Of a DNA stretch of 64,000 bases, positions 18,117 to 26,741 are shown piece by piece (the stretch's first letter is position 1; each line of letters begins with the position of its first letter). Under the pieces are notes generated by a model. It worked only from the letters and a program-made list of their open reading frames with translations, was not told the DNA's origin and ran no database searches. Position numbers and translations under genes: made by a program. Source of the DNA: Candidatus Flexifilum affinis (GTDB lineage Bacteria > Chloroflexota > Anaerolineae > Aggregatilineales > Phototrophicaceae); assembly GCA_016713325.1 (NCBI GenBank), contig JADJPJ010000002.1:806001-870000 (forward strand). Reading direction: 5' to 3'.

Positions 18117-19166
18117 ATGATTCTTCAGCAGTTATCCGAAGTGGTGGGCGTTTCCGGTAAGGAAGACGCCGTGCGGGAGATCATCCTTCCCGCGATACGG
18201 GACCACGTCTCCGAAATCAAAATCGATCCTCTGGGCGGGGTGAGCGCGGTCAAAAAAGGGACGGGCGCGTCTTCGCTGCGCATCATGATTGCCGCGCACA
18301 TGGATGAAATCGGTTTCGTCGTTCGCGGCATCGATGGCGACGGCCTGATCCGTTTTTCCCCCGTGGGCGGTGTCGACGAGCGCATCCTGCCTGGGCTGCG
18401 CGTGCGCATCGGCGCCAATCTGATCCCCGGCGTGGTGATCTGGACGCCGATTCACCAGAACCGCGAACAGAATGCCGTCAAAATCACCAATCTGCGCATC
18501 GACATTGGCGCGGCCAGCAAAGACGAGGCGTCCGGTAAGGTCAGCGCGGGCGATCTGGTGGCCTTCAACAGCCCATTTCTGGAGCTGGGCGGCGGCATGG
18601 TGCGTGGCAAGGCTTTTGACGATCGGGCAGGCTGCTCGCTTCTGGTCGACGTGCTTCAGGGTGGCCCTTACCCGGTCGATGTCCTGGGAGCCTTCACCGT
18701 GCAGGAAGAAATCGGCCTGCGCGGGGCGCGGGTGGCGGCTCAGCGCCTGCGGCCGGACATCGCCCTGATTCTGGAAGGCACCACGGCCCATGATGTTCCC
18801 AACCCGAACGCGACCCCCGACGATGAAGTGACGGCGAATCCTGCCTGCCGTGTGGGCGGCGGACCCGTCCTGTCGTTCATGGATCGCAGCATGATCGTTC
18901 AGCCGCGATTGCTGGCCTTCCTGCGCGAAACCGCCGAACAGGCCAACATTCGTGTGCAGTACAAGACGCAGCTCGGCGGCGGAACCGATGGCGGCGCGGT
19001 GCACGTGGCCAATACCGGCGTGCCCACCGCCGTGATGTCGCTGCCCTGTCGCTATATTCACAGCCCGACGGCGCTTATGCATCGTGACGATTACGATGCC
19101 GCGCTGGCGCTGGTCAAAGCCTTTCTTCATCGTCTGCCCGCGCTCGACCTGCGCGCTGCAATTTAG
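18117..19166 (+). CDS. M42 family metallo-aminopeptidase
   Basis: Cytoplasmic dinuclear-metal aminopeptidase or related glutamyl peptidase/endoglucanase-named homologue (349 aa). Metal and catalytic motifs of M42 are all visible: AAHMDEIGFV (first metal His and Asp), FDDRAGCSLLV (bridging Asp), VQEEIGLRGA (general-base Glu and metal Glu) and PCRYIHSP (last metal His). These enzymes form dodecameric, tetrahedral TET particles that trim peptides. It is followed after 12 bases by a paralogue, so the two may assemble together or handle different N-terminal residues. A promoter-like pair lies upstream at 18038-18066. Confidence 0.92.
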   Translation: MILQQLSEVVGVSGKEDAVREIILPAIRDHVSEIKIDPLGGVSAVKKGTGASSLRIMIAAHMDEIGFVVRGIDGDGLIRFSPVGGVDERILPGLRVRIGANLIPGVVIWTPIHQNREQNAVKITNLRIDIGAASKDEASGKVSAGDLVAFNSPFLELGGGMVRGKAFDDRAGCSLLVDVLQGGPYPVDVLGAFTVQEEIGLRGARVAAQRLRPDIALILEGTTAHDVPNPNATPDDEVTANPACRVGGGPVLSFMDRSMIVQPRLLAFLRETAEQANIRVQYKTQLGGGTDGGAVHVANTGVPTAVMSLPCRYIHSPTALMHRDDYDAALALVKAFLHRLPALDLRAAI

Positions 19167-19178
19167 GAGTCCTTCGTC

Positions 19179-20174
19179 GTGAAAGAAATCATCAAGAAGC
19201 TGGTCGAAGCCTGGGGACCTTCAGGATTTGAGCACCGCGTCCGGGAGCTCATTCAGGAAGAAGTCGCGCCCTACTGCGACTCCGTCGTCGTGGATCCGCT
19301 CGGCAATCTGATCTGCACGGTGGGATCGGGCGGCAAGCACGTCATGGTCGCCGCGCATATGGACGAGATCGGCGTCATGGTGCTGTTTCGCGAGCCGGGC
19401 AGCGGCTATCTGCGCTTCACCAACCTCGGCGGGCTGATCCAGACCGCGCTGCTGGGAAACCGTGTGCATTTCGAAGATGGTACGCTTGGGGTCATCGGCG
19501 CGCACGACTATTTTGGCGCGGGGCGCACGACTCTGGCCGACTATGACGCCTTCTACATCGATGTCAGCGACGGCAATGGCGACGAGCATATTGGGCCGGG
19601 CAGCGCTGCCGGCTTCTGGCGCGACATGGAAGAGCGGGGAACGCGGCTGATCGCCAAGTCGATGGACGACCGCATTGGCTGCGCTGTCGCGGTCGAGGCC
19701 ATCCGCCGTCTGAACAGGCAGACGCCGAATACGGTATCGTTCGTTTTCACCGTGCAGGAAGAGGTCGGCCTGCGCGGCGCCCGGCCGGCAGCCTATGGGG
19801 TGGACCCGGATATCGGCATCGCCATCGACGTTACGTCAACGGGCGACATGATCAAGAATTCCAAGATGGCGGTCAAACTGGGTGGCGGCGCCGCCATCAA
19901 GCTGAGCGACTCCGGCCATGTTGTGCCGCCGTCGATTCGCGATTGGATGATCGCGCGGGCGGAAGCCGACGGGATTCCCTATCAGCTTGAAACACTCACC
20001 CTGGGGACGACGGATGCCGCGGGCATCCAGGTGGCGCGCTCCGGTGTACCCAGCGGGGCCATCTCGATTCCCTGCCGTTTCGTCCACACCGTCAGCGAAA
20101 CCGTCGACCTGAGAGATGTCGAGGCCTGTGTCTCGCTGCTCGTTGGACTGACCGCGAACCCGATTAGCCTCTAA
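19179..20174 (+). CDS. M42 family metallo-aminopeptidase (paralogue)
   Basis: Second M42 enzyme (331 aa), divergent from its upstream neighbour but with the complete motif set: AAHMDEIGVM, MDDRIGCAVAV, VQEEVGLRGA, IDVTSTGD and PCRFVHTVSE. Homo- or hetero-dodecameric TET peptidase particles are known for the family. Short spacing to the gene before (12 bases) and after (21 bases) indicates an operon that ends with the histidine kinase. The substrate residue preference cannot be decided by eye. Confidence 0.92.
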   Translation: MKEIIKKLVEAWGPSGFEHRVRELIQEEVAPYCDSVVVDPLGNLICTVGSGGKHVMVAAHMDEIGVMVLFREPGSGYLRFTNLGGLIQTALLGNRVHFEDGTLGVIGAHDYFGAGRTTLADYDAFYIDVSDGNGDEHIGPGSAAGFWRDMEERGTRLIAKSMDDRIGCAVAVEAIRRLNRQTPNTVSFVFTVQEEVGLRGARPAAYGVDPDIGIAIDVTSTGDMIKNSKMAVKLGGGAAIKLSDSGHVVPPSIRDWMIARAEADGIPYQLETLTLGTTDAAGIQVARSGVPSGAISIPCRFVHTVSETVDLRDVEACVSLLVGLTANPISL

Positions 20175-20195
20175 GAGCCCGAACAGGGTGCAGCT

Positions 20196-21299
20196 ATGGC
20201 GAACAAGGACCACCAGCACAATGCCGAAGAGACTTCGTTGACCCACGACACCCTGGCGCAGGTTCAAGAGCGCGTTCGTTACTTCGACACCGTCCTGCGG
20301 GCGATCCCCGATCTGATCATCGGCATTGACGACGCCAGCCATGTGACCTTCATCAGCCATGCTGCAATGCGCTACCTAGGACAGGATGAAGGCAGCAGCG
20401 CCGCGCTGCTGAGCGATACCAAGCTCAGCAGTCTGGCCCGCTTCGACCCGGTTTTCGGCGACATCGCCGAGAAGCTCCTGCCACTCATGGACGGCGAGCA
20501 GGTCGAACCCTTTGAACTGCGCTCGGAAGTGTCCAAACGAGACTTCCTGGTGACCATTTCGCAGACATCCGAGGGTTATGTCATCGTCATGCGCGACATT
20601 TCGTCGCTGCGCGATCTCAGCCGTTTCAAGGACGAGGTGATGAAGCTGGCCTCGCATGATCTGCGCAGTCCACTCGCGCTGATCATCGGCTACGCCAGTC
20701 TGATCGCGCTCGATCTGCCACCGGACTCCTCGCAGCAGGAGTATGTCAACAGCATCCTGCAAGCCACCGAGCGCATGACCGGCCTGCTGGACGCGCTGAT
20801 GACCGTCGAGCAGTTGCGCAGCTCGCCACTGGAGTTGAACGGCGAGTCGAACTTTCAGGAAGTGGTCAACGAAGCGGTGAACAACCTTCAGCCGCAGGCG
20901 GGGACTAGAGAACAGATCCTCCAGGCCGGCATCGCGCTGAACGACATGCCGTCGATCAACATCAACCGCGTGCTGGTGCGCGAGGTGATCGAGAACCTGA
21001 TTGGCAACGCCGTCAAGTACTCCGGTGAGAAATCCACCATCGAAATCAAGGCGTGGTACGATGCCGAGAAGGTGTATGTCACGGTGCACGACCAGGGCTT
21101 TGGCATCGCCGCCGATCAGATTCCGCGCATTTTCGAAGCTTTTTACCGGGGCAAGCAGCCGAGCGGCCAGAAGAGCGACGGTCGTGGCCTGGGGCTGTGG
21201 CTGGTCAAAACGATCGTTCACCGCCACCAGGGGGACATCTGGGTCGAAAGCGAGATAGGAAAAGGCAGCTTATTCGGATTCTGGCTGCCGATCCGCTAA
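20196..21299 (+). CDS. Soluble PAS-domain sensor histidine kinase
   Basis: Cytoplasmic orphan histidine kinase of 367 aa without transmembrane segments. A PAS-like domain (about 25-130: IPDLIIGIDDASHVTFISH) precedes HisKA with the phospho-acceptor His in LASHDLRSPLALIIGY (about residue 152) and a HATPase domain with N-box NLIGNAVKYS and G-box GRGLGLWLV. No response regulator is adjacent, so its partner is elsewhere. It follows the M42 pair by 21 bases and ends before an intrinsic terminator, suggesting it is read as the last gene of that operon. The signal is unknown; soluble PAS kinases often sense redox state, light or small ligands. Confidence 0.9.
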   Translation: MANKDHQHNAEETSLTHDTLAQVQERVRYFDTVLRAIPDLIIGIDDASHVTFISHAAMRYLGQDEGSSAALLSDTKLSSLARFDPVFGDIAEKLLPLMDGEQVEPFELRSEVSKRDFLVTISQTSEGYVIVMRDISSLRDLSRFKDEVMKLASHDLRSPLALIIGYASLIALDLPPDSSQQEYVNSILQATERMTGLLDALMTVEQLRSSPLELNGESNFQEVVNEAVNNLQPQAGTREQILQAGIALNDMPSININRVLVREVIENLIGNAVKYSGEKSTIEIKAWYDAEKVYVTVHDQGFGIAADQIPRIFEAFYRGKQPSGQKSDGRGLGLWLVKTIVHRHQGDIWVESEIGKGSLFGFWLPIR

Positions 21300-21357
21300 G
21301 GCGTGATCGCATTCCGGTCGGCCAATCGGACCGGCCCCAAACCACGAGACATTACGA

Positions 21358-21397
21358 AGAGGGCGCACCCACAGGTACGCCCTCTCTTTTTGCTTTT
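21358..21397 (+). terminator. Intrinsic terminator after the PAS kinase
   Basis: AGAGGGCG (21358-21365), 12-base loop, CGCCCTCT (21378-21385), followed by CTTTTTGCTTTT. It separates the plus-strand kinase from the convergent STAND ATPase ending at 21440. Confidence 0.8.
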
Positions 21398-21439
21398 CTG
21401 GTGAAGCAAGGATGTGCTTGTGCCGTATGGCGGCGTTCT

Positions 21440-24214
21440 CTAGGCTCGTTCCAGAAGGGCGTAGGCATTGCTGGCATAGTCGCGCACCGTTCCAGTGACC
21501 TGGATGATCCTGACGGTCGGGTCGATGCCTGGACGCTCGGTCTCGATGCGTTCCTTCAGGCGGCGCAGATCCCGATCGGTCGGATCGACGGCCAGACCGG
21601 CATCCACCAACATGCTGGCGATGTCGATGTGCTTGGGACTTTCCACGAACAGGCGCGCCAGCTCGATGGTTGTATCGATGATCTCGTCGTCGTCGTCCAG
21701 CTCGAAGGCCAGATGCAGGGCCTGCCGGTAGCGGAGCACTGCCTGACCCAGATCGCGCACCTGCACGCTGGCAAAGCCCAGATTGCTTAACTGGGTCATC
21801 TCGTCGCGCGGGTTGTGCACCTCACGCGCGATGTAGAGCGCTGAATTGTAGAAGTTGATGGCTTCGGCGTAACGTTCCAGTTCCGCTGAAGCCATGCCCA
21901 ATGCCGCCAGCGCCTCGCCTTCCTTGTCGCGCCGCCCCTGGGTGCGGAAGAGGGTCAAGGCCTCTTCAAAGCCATCCATGGCTTCGCGCGCTTCCCCGGC
22001 ATCCAGGCGAGAAAAGCCTAGCTTGAGCAGAATGTCGGCGACATCACGATTGTCCCCGGCTGTCCGCGCCAGATCGAGCGCGTCGGAGAACGCCTGCACG
22101 GCCTGCTTGCCATCGCCAAGCTGGAGGCGAGTATCGCCCAGCAGGATGAGCATTCGACGTTCCAGCGCCTCGTTTTCCAGATCGCGCGCCAGCCGGACGC
22201 CGCGCGCGGCGTGGAGCGCCGCCGCTTCGAAGTTGTCTGTCTGGTTTTCCAGGACGGTGAGCAGTTCGAGCGTGCGCAGGATGCCGCTGTTGTCGTTCAG
22301 GTCTTCATAGACCGTGAGCGCTTCGGAATGGCTGGCGATCGCCTCGTTGGACAGTCCGCGTTGGGTCTGAAGCTGGCCGATCGCACTGAGCAGTTCGGCC
22401 TGCTGACGGCGATCGCTCGCCTGACGGGCCTTGACCAGCGACAGCCGCAGCCGCTCGACTTCGTCTGTCGGCGGGGGATTCAGGGCTTCGACTTCTTCCT
22501 GCACAGCGATATTGCCGGTATCGAATTCGTCGTCTTCGACCCTATCGAACTGGTCGGAGTCGAAGATGCTGTCGTCATCGTCGGCGAGGATCGACGACAG
22601 GGGACGCCTCGGACCGGCCGGCGCCTTCACGGGTTCGTCTTCTTCGTCCTCGTCGAAGTCGTCCTCCATGAGGTCGTCCTCTATGGCATTGACGACATCG
22701 CTCTCGTCATCGTCTTCGACGTCTTCTTCCTCATCAAGCTCATCCAGATCGGCGAAGGATCGCAGGGTGTCGGAGATGCTCGTCGGGGTGGATGCTCTCA
22801 CCTCGACCTCTTCCTCTTCGGCCTCTTCTTCCTCGTCGAAATCGGTATCCGCGACCAGGCCCACTTCTTCGATTAGCGGTTCATCTTCTTCGTCGGCATC
22901 CTCTTCCTCGACGGCCGGGGTCGTCGAGGGGGCGAGTGGCGCCGGCACATCGAAGAGCGCCTGCTGCATGGCGATCTGGTGAGCGGGGAAGGCGGTGGAC
23001 GGGCCGCTGGCTGTTTTGTGCAGCGCCAGCAGTTCGTAGACGTAGCCGCGCGAGGTGATGAAGTCGCCCGCCTGGATCAGCGCGGCCGCAATGCGCTCGG
23101 CGCTGGCGCGGTTGCTGGTATCGCTGCGCGTCTCGGCGACGGCGCGGATGTTATCCATCTCGGCGGCCAGCGCGTCAAAGTTGCGCGCCGCGCTGTGTTT
23201 CTCGGTGTAGCGCACGACGGCATCCCACATATTGGCCTGGAGCGACTCCAGGCGTCCACGCCCCTTGAGCCACGACGTGGCGAAAGCGTGGGTGAGAGGA
23301 TGCAACCGGTAGTAGGTTATTCCATAGCGGGTCAGCTTGTCGACCAGACGCGCCTGCACCAATGGCGTCATGACCTGATGCAGCGCGGCTTCCGGGGCGC
23401 CGCCGACCATACTCAGCAGTTCACCGGTGCCGCCCATGCGCGGGGAGGCGCCCAGCAGCAGCAGGATGCCCTGCTGCGCGCTGCCCAGCTTGGTGTAGGC
23501 CGCGGTGAGCGCCAGCAGTGTCGACGGGATGCCGGGTCGCGCAGGCATCGCTTCTTGGAAGGCCTGCACCGAGGTGCCGAGGGTGCTGATCACGCCAGCG
23601 GCAATCGTGATGGCGAACGGATTGTTGTCCAGCAGCGCGAGCAGCGACTCGGTGTCGCCCGAGGCATTGGGCGCGATCTGCCGGAACAGCGTCTGCGACG
23701 ACTCCGGTTCCAGCCTGCTGAGCGCAATCTGAGTCCAGGGGCCGGTCGTGTCTGTGGTGTCCGTCACCACCAGCACCGGCACGCGATCGGCACAGCGCAT
23801 GATGAACTCCGACGTGGCGGAGATATCCAGGGTGCCGTCCAGCACCACCAGAGGTTTATGCTGCGTGAGCGTGGCCATGGCCAGCGCGAGCAGGCCCTCC
23901 GGATTGTCGCGGCGGGCAAGGTCGGCGATTCCATAGGCTCGCCCGATTCGCGCCAGGAGTTCGGCCAGCGTGCTGCGATTCACGTCGAACCACAGCGCTC
24001 CGCCCGGGAGTTCGCAGTAGGCGCTGGCCAGCGTGGCGGCAAAAGCAGTCTTGCCGATCCCGGACGGTCCATGCACCAGGACGGGCTTGGTCTGCTTGAG
24101 CAGCATGTACGCCTGACCGAGGAGCTTTTCTCGCCCGATCAGTTTTGCGGGCAGCACTAACGGCAGGTCTTTCGCCTGGTGAGCCGGGGCTTCGTGGGAA
24201 ATGAGGTCTGCCAT
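21440..24214 (-). CDS. STAND-type ATPase with TPR repeats and acidic linker
   Basis: Large cytoplasmic signalling ATPase of 924 aa from the ATG at 24214 (GAGAGA upstream; a longer in-frame ATG lies at 24256). Walker A GPSGIGKT is at 49-56 and a Walker B-like strand PLVVLDGTL near 125, within an NB-ARC/STAND module and winged-helix region. A linker at about 430-560 is extremely rich in Asp and Glu. The C-terminal 350 residues are TPR repeats, with units such as ALAALGMASAELERYAEAIN and LSNLGFASVQVRDLGQAV. STAND proteins oligomerise on ligand binding, and TPRs usually form the sensor. There is no effector domain at the N-terminus, so the output is unknown. A TATACT box lies upstream near 24273. 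Confidence 0.85.
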   Translation of the reverse strand: MADLISHEAPAHQAKDLPLVLPAKLIGREKLLGQAYMLLKQTKPVLVHGPSGIGKTAFAATLASAYCELPGGALWFDVNRSTLAELLARIGRAYGIADLARRDNPEGLLALAMATLTQHKPLVVLDGTLDISATSEFIMRCADRVPVLVVTDTTDTTGPWTQIALSRLEPESSQTLFRQIAPNASGDTESLLALLDNNPFAITIAAGVISTLGTSVQAFQEAMPARPGIPSTLLALTAAYTKLGSAQQGILLLLGASPRMGGTGELLSMVGGAPEAALHQVMTPLVQARLVDKLTRYGITYYRLHPLTHAFATSWLKGRGRLESLQANMWDAVVRYTEKHSAARNFDALAAEMDNIRAVAETRSDTSNRASAERIAAALIQAGDFITSRGYVYELLALHKTASGPSTAFPAHQIAMQQALFDVPAPLAPSTTPAVEEEDADEEDEPLIEEVGLVADTDFDEEEEAEEEEVEVRASTPTSISDTLRSFADLDELDEEEDVEDDDESDVVNAIEDDLMEDDFDEDEEDEPVKAPAGPRRPLSSILADDDDSIFDSDQFDRVEDDEFDTGNIAVQEEVEALNPPPTDEVERLRLSLVKARQASDRRQQAELLSAIGQLQTQRGLSNEAIASHSEALTVYEDLNDNSGILRTLELLTVLENQTDNFEAAALHAARGVRLARDLENEALERRMLILLGDTRLQLGDGKQAVQAFSDALDLARTAGDNRDVADILLKLGFSRLDAGEAREAMDGFEEALTLFRTQGRRDKEGEALAALGMASAELERYAEAINFYNSALYIAREVHNPRDEMTQLSNLGFASVQVRDLGQAVLRYRQALHLAFELDDDDEIIDTTIELARLFVESPKHIDIASMLVDAGLAVDPTDRDLRRLKERIETERPGIDPTVRIIQVTGTVRDYASNAYALLERA

Positions 24215-24318
24215 CGCAATATCTCTCGCTAGTGGGGAAACCTGAACCTCGACCAATATGTATGTTTGGGCAGTATACCGCAGACGGTACGGCGCGCTAC
24301 TTTTGAAGCGGCTTGACG

Positions 24319-24555
24319 CTACTTCTCCGGTGGGGGCACGGGGAGCTGATCAATGGCCACATCTTTCCATTTCGCGCCTTCATCGATCAGCATGATCGGG
24401 ATGCCGTTGCGGATGGGATACTTGTAGCCAGATTCGGCACAATAGAGCCAGGACTCGCGGACCAGTTCAAGACGTCCCGGATCGGTTTTACTCTTGTCCT
24501 GTACCGCCAGCGGGCAGCGTAGAATATCTAACCAGCTTGGATCGAATGTCGCCAT
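24319..24555 (-). CDS. Trm112-like small protein
   Basis: A 78-aa protein of the Trm112/UPF0434 family: LDILRCPL near the N-terminus and YPIRNGIPIML in the middle are the family hallmarks. Members bind zinc in some lineages and act as partners of methyltransferases or stay as small orphan proteins in bacteria. Here each of the two usual CxxC pairs has only one cysteine (RCPLAV, YCAESGY), so zinc binding is doubtful. The gene is monocistronic, 105 bases upstream of the STAND ATPase start on the same strand. Function unproven. Confidence 0.8.
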   Translation of the reverse strand: MATFDPSWLDILRCPLAVQDKSKTDPGRLELVRESWLYCAESGYKYPIRNGIPIMLIDEGAKWKDVAIDQLPVPPPEK

Positions 24556-24704
24556 GCGACCAACCCTTCAACTTGAGGTCTGCTCAGATCATTTGTGAGC
24601 GAAAGTATAGCACGAAACGCGATAATGCACCGGCCAGCACCGCCCCTGACGTCGGTCCTCGGTCACGGAATGAACACGGATGGAACACGGATTGAAGGCG
24701 GACG

Positions 24705-25763
24705 ATGTCCCGTAATGCGCTCAAAATGGCTGCCTACCGGCTGCTGTGGATTACCCTCGCCGGGCTGATTCTGCATTTTGCCCTGGGCCTAACGAGCGTC
24801 GGCGGCAACGTCGTCGAGTGGCTGCCGCGCTCCGTGTTGATGACCGCTGCCATCGCGGTTGGGCTGAGTGCTGGAAGCCTATATCTTCTGGGGGCGACGG
24901 CGCCGACGGCCCGACCCGACCGGCTGACGCGCTGGGCCATCCTGGCTGCGGCGGCATCGATCGTATCGGTGACAGTGTCAATGTTTTCTGTGCTGGGAGG
25001 GCGTGAGTCGGTGGCGCCGTTCCACCTTACTCTTGTCCTTCCGGTCAGCGTGCTGCCGCTGCTCTACTGGCTGTACCGCCGCTTCGGCAATGTCTCAACG
25101 GCCTGGGCGGAGTCCAGCCTGGCGGCCGCTGTTCTGCTGCTGGTGGTCAGCAGAGGCCTGCGCGTGTTACTCGTCGCGCTGCCGCCGGACTTTGAGACCG
25201 TACCCCCGACCCTGCGCACCCTGGTCGCGCTGTTCAGCCTGGCCTGCGCGCTGATCGTCGGGGCGCATGGCATGGCGCCGCATGCCGATCGAGGCACGGA
25301 TCGTCTGTTGTCTGCGCCGTGGGCGGCTGCCGCATTGCTCTGGCTGGTGCTGGCAGCATGCCTGGAGACCCTGCTGCCTCTGCCCGGCATGGCTTCCTGG
25401 GCCTGCGGTCCGCTGCTGGAGGAGGCCCGCGTCGCAGCTGTGCAGTGGGCGGGCCTGGCGCTCGTGCTGGGGTTGGCGAATCAGGTGGCTGCCGAGCTGC
25501 GCGGGGAGAACCGCCGCGTCACGGGCTGGATTCCGTTCTGGTTGGTGCTGGCCGGGAGCCTGCTCCATGCCGCCGGGCGAGTCATTGCCGGCCTGCTGAG
25601 CGCCTACCATGCGGCGCTGCCGGGGGCACCTCCTATGGCGGAAGGGCAGACGCTGCTTGCGCCATTTGCCGGCATGGCTCAGACGGGAGTGGTACTGATC
25701 CTGGTCGGGCTGCTGGTTTTTGCCGTCAGCTACTACTGGCGTCGGCCACGCTCCACAGCTTGA
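24705..25763 (+). CDS. Polytopic membrane protein of unknown function
   Basis: Integral membrane protein of 352 aa with about ten hydrophobic helices covering nearly the entire length and very short polar loops (for example WITLAGLILHFALGL, AAAVLLLVVSRGLRVLLVAL, TGVVLILVGLLVFAVSYYW). No transporter, enzyme or heme-binding motif was recognised. It ends within the convergent WD40 gene, overlapping it by 38 bases, so the two transcripts are partly complementary at their 3' ends. Codon use is like its neighbours. A NnrS-like or other heme-copper-type 12-TM relation cannot be excluded, but no conserved His was found to support it. Confidence 0.7.
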   Translation: MSRNALKMAAYRLLWITLAGLILHFALGLTSVGGNVVEWLPRSVLMTAAIAVGLSAGSLYLLGATAPTARPDRLTRWAILAAAASIVSVTVSMFSVLGGRESVAPFHLTLVLPVSVLPLLYWLYRRFGNVSTAWAESSLAAAVLLLVVSRGLRVLLVALPPDFETVPPTLRTLVALFSLACALIVGAHGMAPHADRGTDRLLSAPWAAAALLWLVLAACLETLLPLPGMASWACGPLLEEARVAAVQWAGLALVLGLANQVAAELRGENRRVTGWIPFWLVLAGSLLHAAGRVIAGLLSAYHAALPGAPPMAEGQTLLAPFAGMAQTGVVLILVGLLVFAVSYYWRRPRSTA

Positions 25764-26685
25764 TCACATTGTCGCCGCCGCCGCTGACGAGCAGGGTGCC
25801 GGCCGGGTGGAAGGCCACGGTGAGCACGGGCCTGGAGTGACCGGTCAGCGTGGCGAGCGGGGTTCCGTGGTTTCCGCGCCAATCCCACAGGCGGACCGTG
25901 TTGTCGCGCCCACCCGTCGCCAGGATCGACCCGTCGGGGCTGAAAGCGAGGGAATCGGCGCCGCCGGCGTGGGCGGCGATGTGGCCGATCTCCTGGCGGG
26001 AGGCGAAGTCGAAGAGATGTACCGAACCGTCTTTGCAAGCGGCCGCGACGATGTCGCCCTGATGAGTCACCGCCAGATCGCGAATCCAGTCCGGGTAGGT
26101 GAACGACGCGCGCTCGCTGCGCTCCGCGATGTCCCAGAAGCGCACTGTGCAATCCCACCCGCCCGAGGCCAGCAGGGTGCCGGCGCTGTTGAAGACGGCG
26201 CCGCTGATATCGCTGGTGTGTCCGTGTAGGATAGTCGAGCCGATGCTGTCCGTCATGTCCACCAGTCGAATCGTCCGGTCGCCACCGCACGAGGCCAGCA
26301 GCCGGCCGCTGGGGCTGAGCGCCACGCTCTCGACCGAGCCATGATGCCCGCGAAAGGTGACCAGGACGAATGTTTCTACAGCACTCCACAGCCGCACCAG
26401 CATATCGCTGCTGCCGGTTGCGAAAGCGGTCCCATCCGGTGTGAAGGCCAGCGCCTTGACCGGGGCGGGATGCTTGATCTTACGGGTTGGCTCCGGCGTG
26501 AAGCCTTCCAGCCACAGGCTGACTTCTTCGCCGTGGGCAACGGCCAGGATCGCGCCATCGGGCGACCAGGCGGCGCGACTGATGAATCCGGCGGCGGCCT
26601 GGGAAATCGCTTTGACGTGCTGCGCTGTTTGAGAAGTGATGGTTTGACGGGAAATCATTCGCTCAGTTCCGGTACACAGTGACAT
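25726..26685 (-). CDS. WD40 repeat beta-propeller protein
   Basis: A 319-aa protein made almost entirely of WD40 repeats, probably seven blades. Repeats are visible as AWSPDGAILAVAHG, AFTPDGTAFATGSSDMLVRLW, ALSPSGRLLASCGGDRTIRL, VFNSAGTLLASGGWDCTVRFW, AFSPDGSILATGGRDNTVRLW and AFHPAGTLLVSGGGDNVIKLW. No signal peptide; cytoplasmic scaffold role likely. The start could also be an ATG at 26658. It is divergent from the glycosyltransferase at 26742 with about 56 bases between, and overlaps the membrane-protein gene at its 3' end. No kinase or caspase-like partner is fused. Confidence 0.88.
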   Translation of the reverse strand: MSLCTGTERMISRQTITSQTAQHVKAISQAAAGFISRAAWSPDGAILAVAHGEEVSLWLEGFTPEPTRKIKHPAPVKALAFTPDGTAFATGSSDMLVRLWSAVETFVLVTFRGHHGSVESVALSPSGRLLASCGGDRTIRLVDMTDSIGSTILHGHTSDISGAVFNSAGTLLASGGWDCTVRFWDIAERSERASFTYPDWIRDLAVTHQGDIVAAACKDGSVHLFDFASRQEIGHIAAHAGGADSLAFSPDGSILATGGRDNTVRLWDWRGNHGTPLATLTGHSRPVLTVAFHPAGTLLVSGGGDNVIKLWSVADASSS

Positions 26686-26741
26686 GCCTAAGTATAATCG
26701 ACGTTTTCCGGAATCGTCCCAGGAATTGGTATAGTTTCGCC

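Noticed and set aside
22431..22982. Plus-strand Ser-rich open frame of 183 codons
   Set aside because: Mirror of the Asp/Glu-rich linker of the STAND ATPase; codons for acidic residues read as Ser on the other strand.
22979..24160. Plus-strand open frame of 393 codons over the STAND ATPase
   Set aside because: Antisense of the Walker A region and winged-helix part of the ATPase; no motif of its own.
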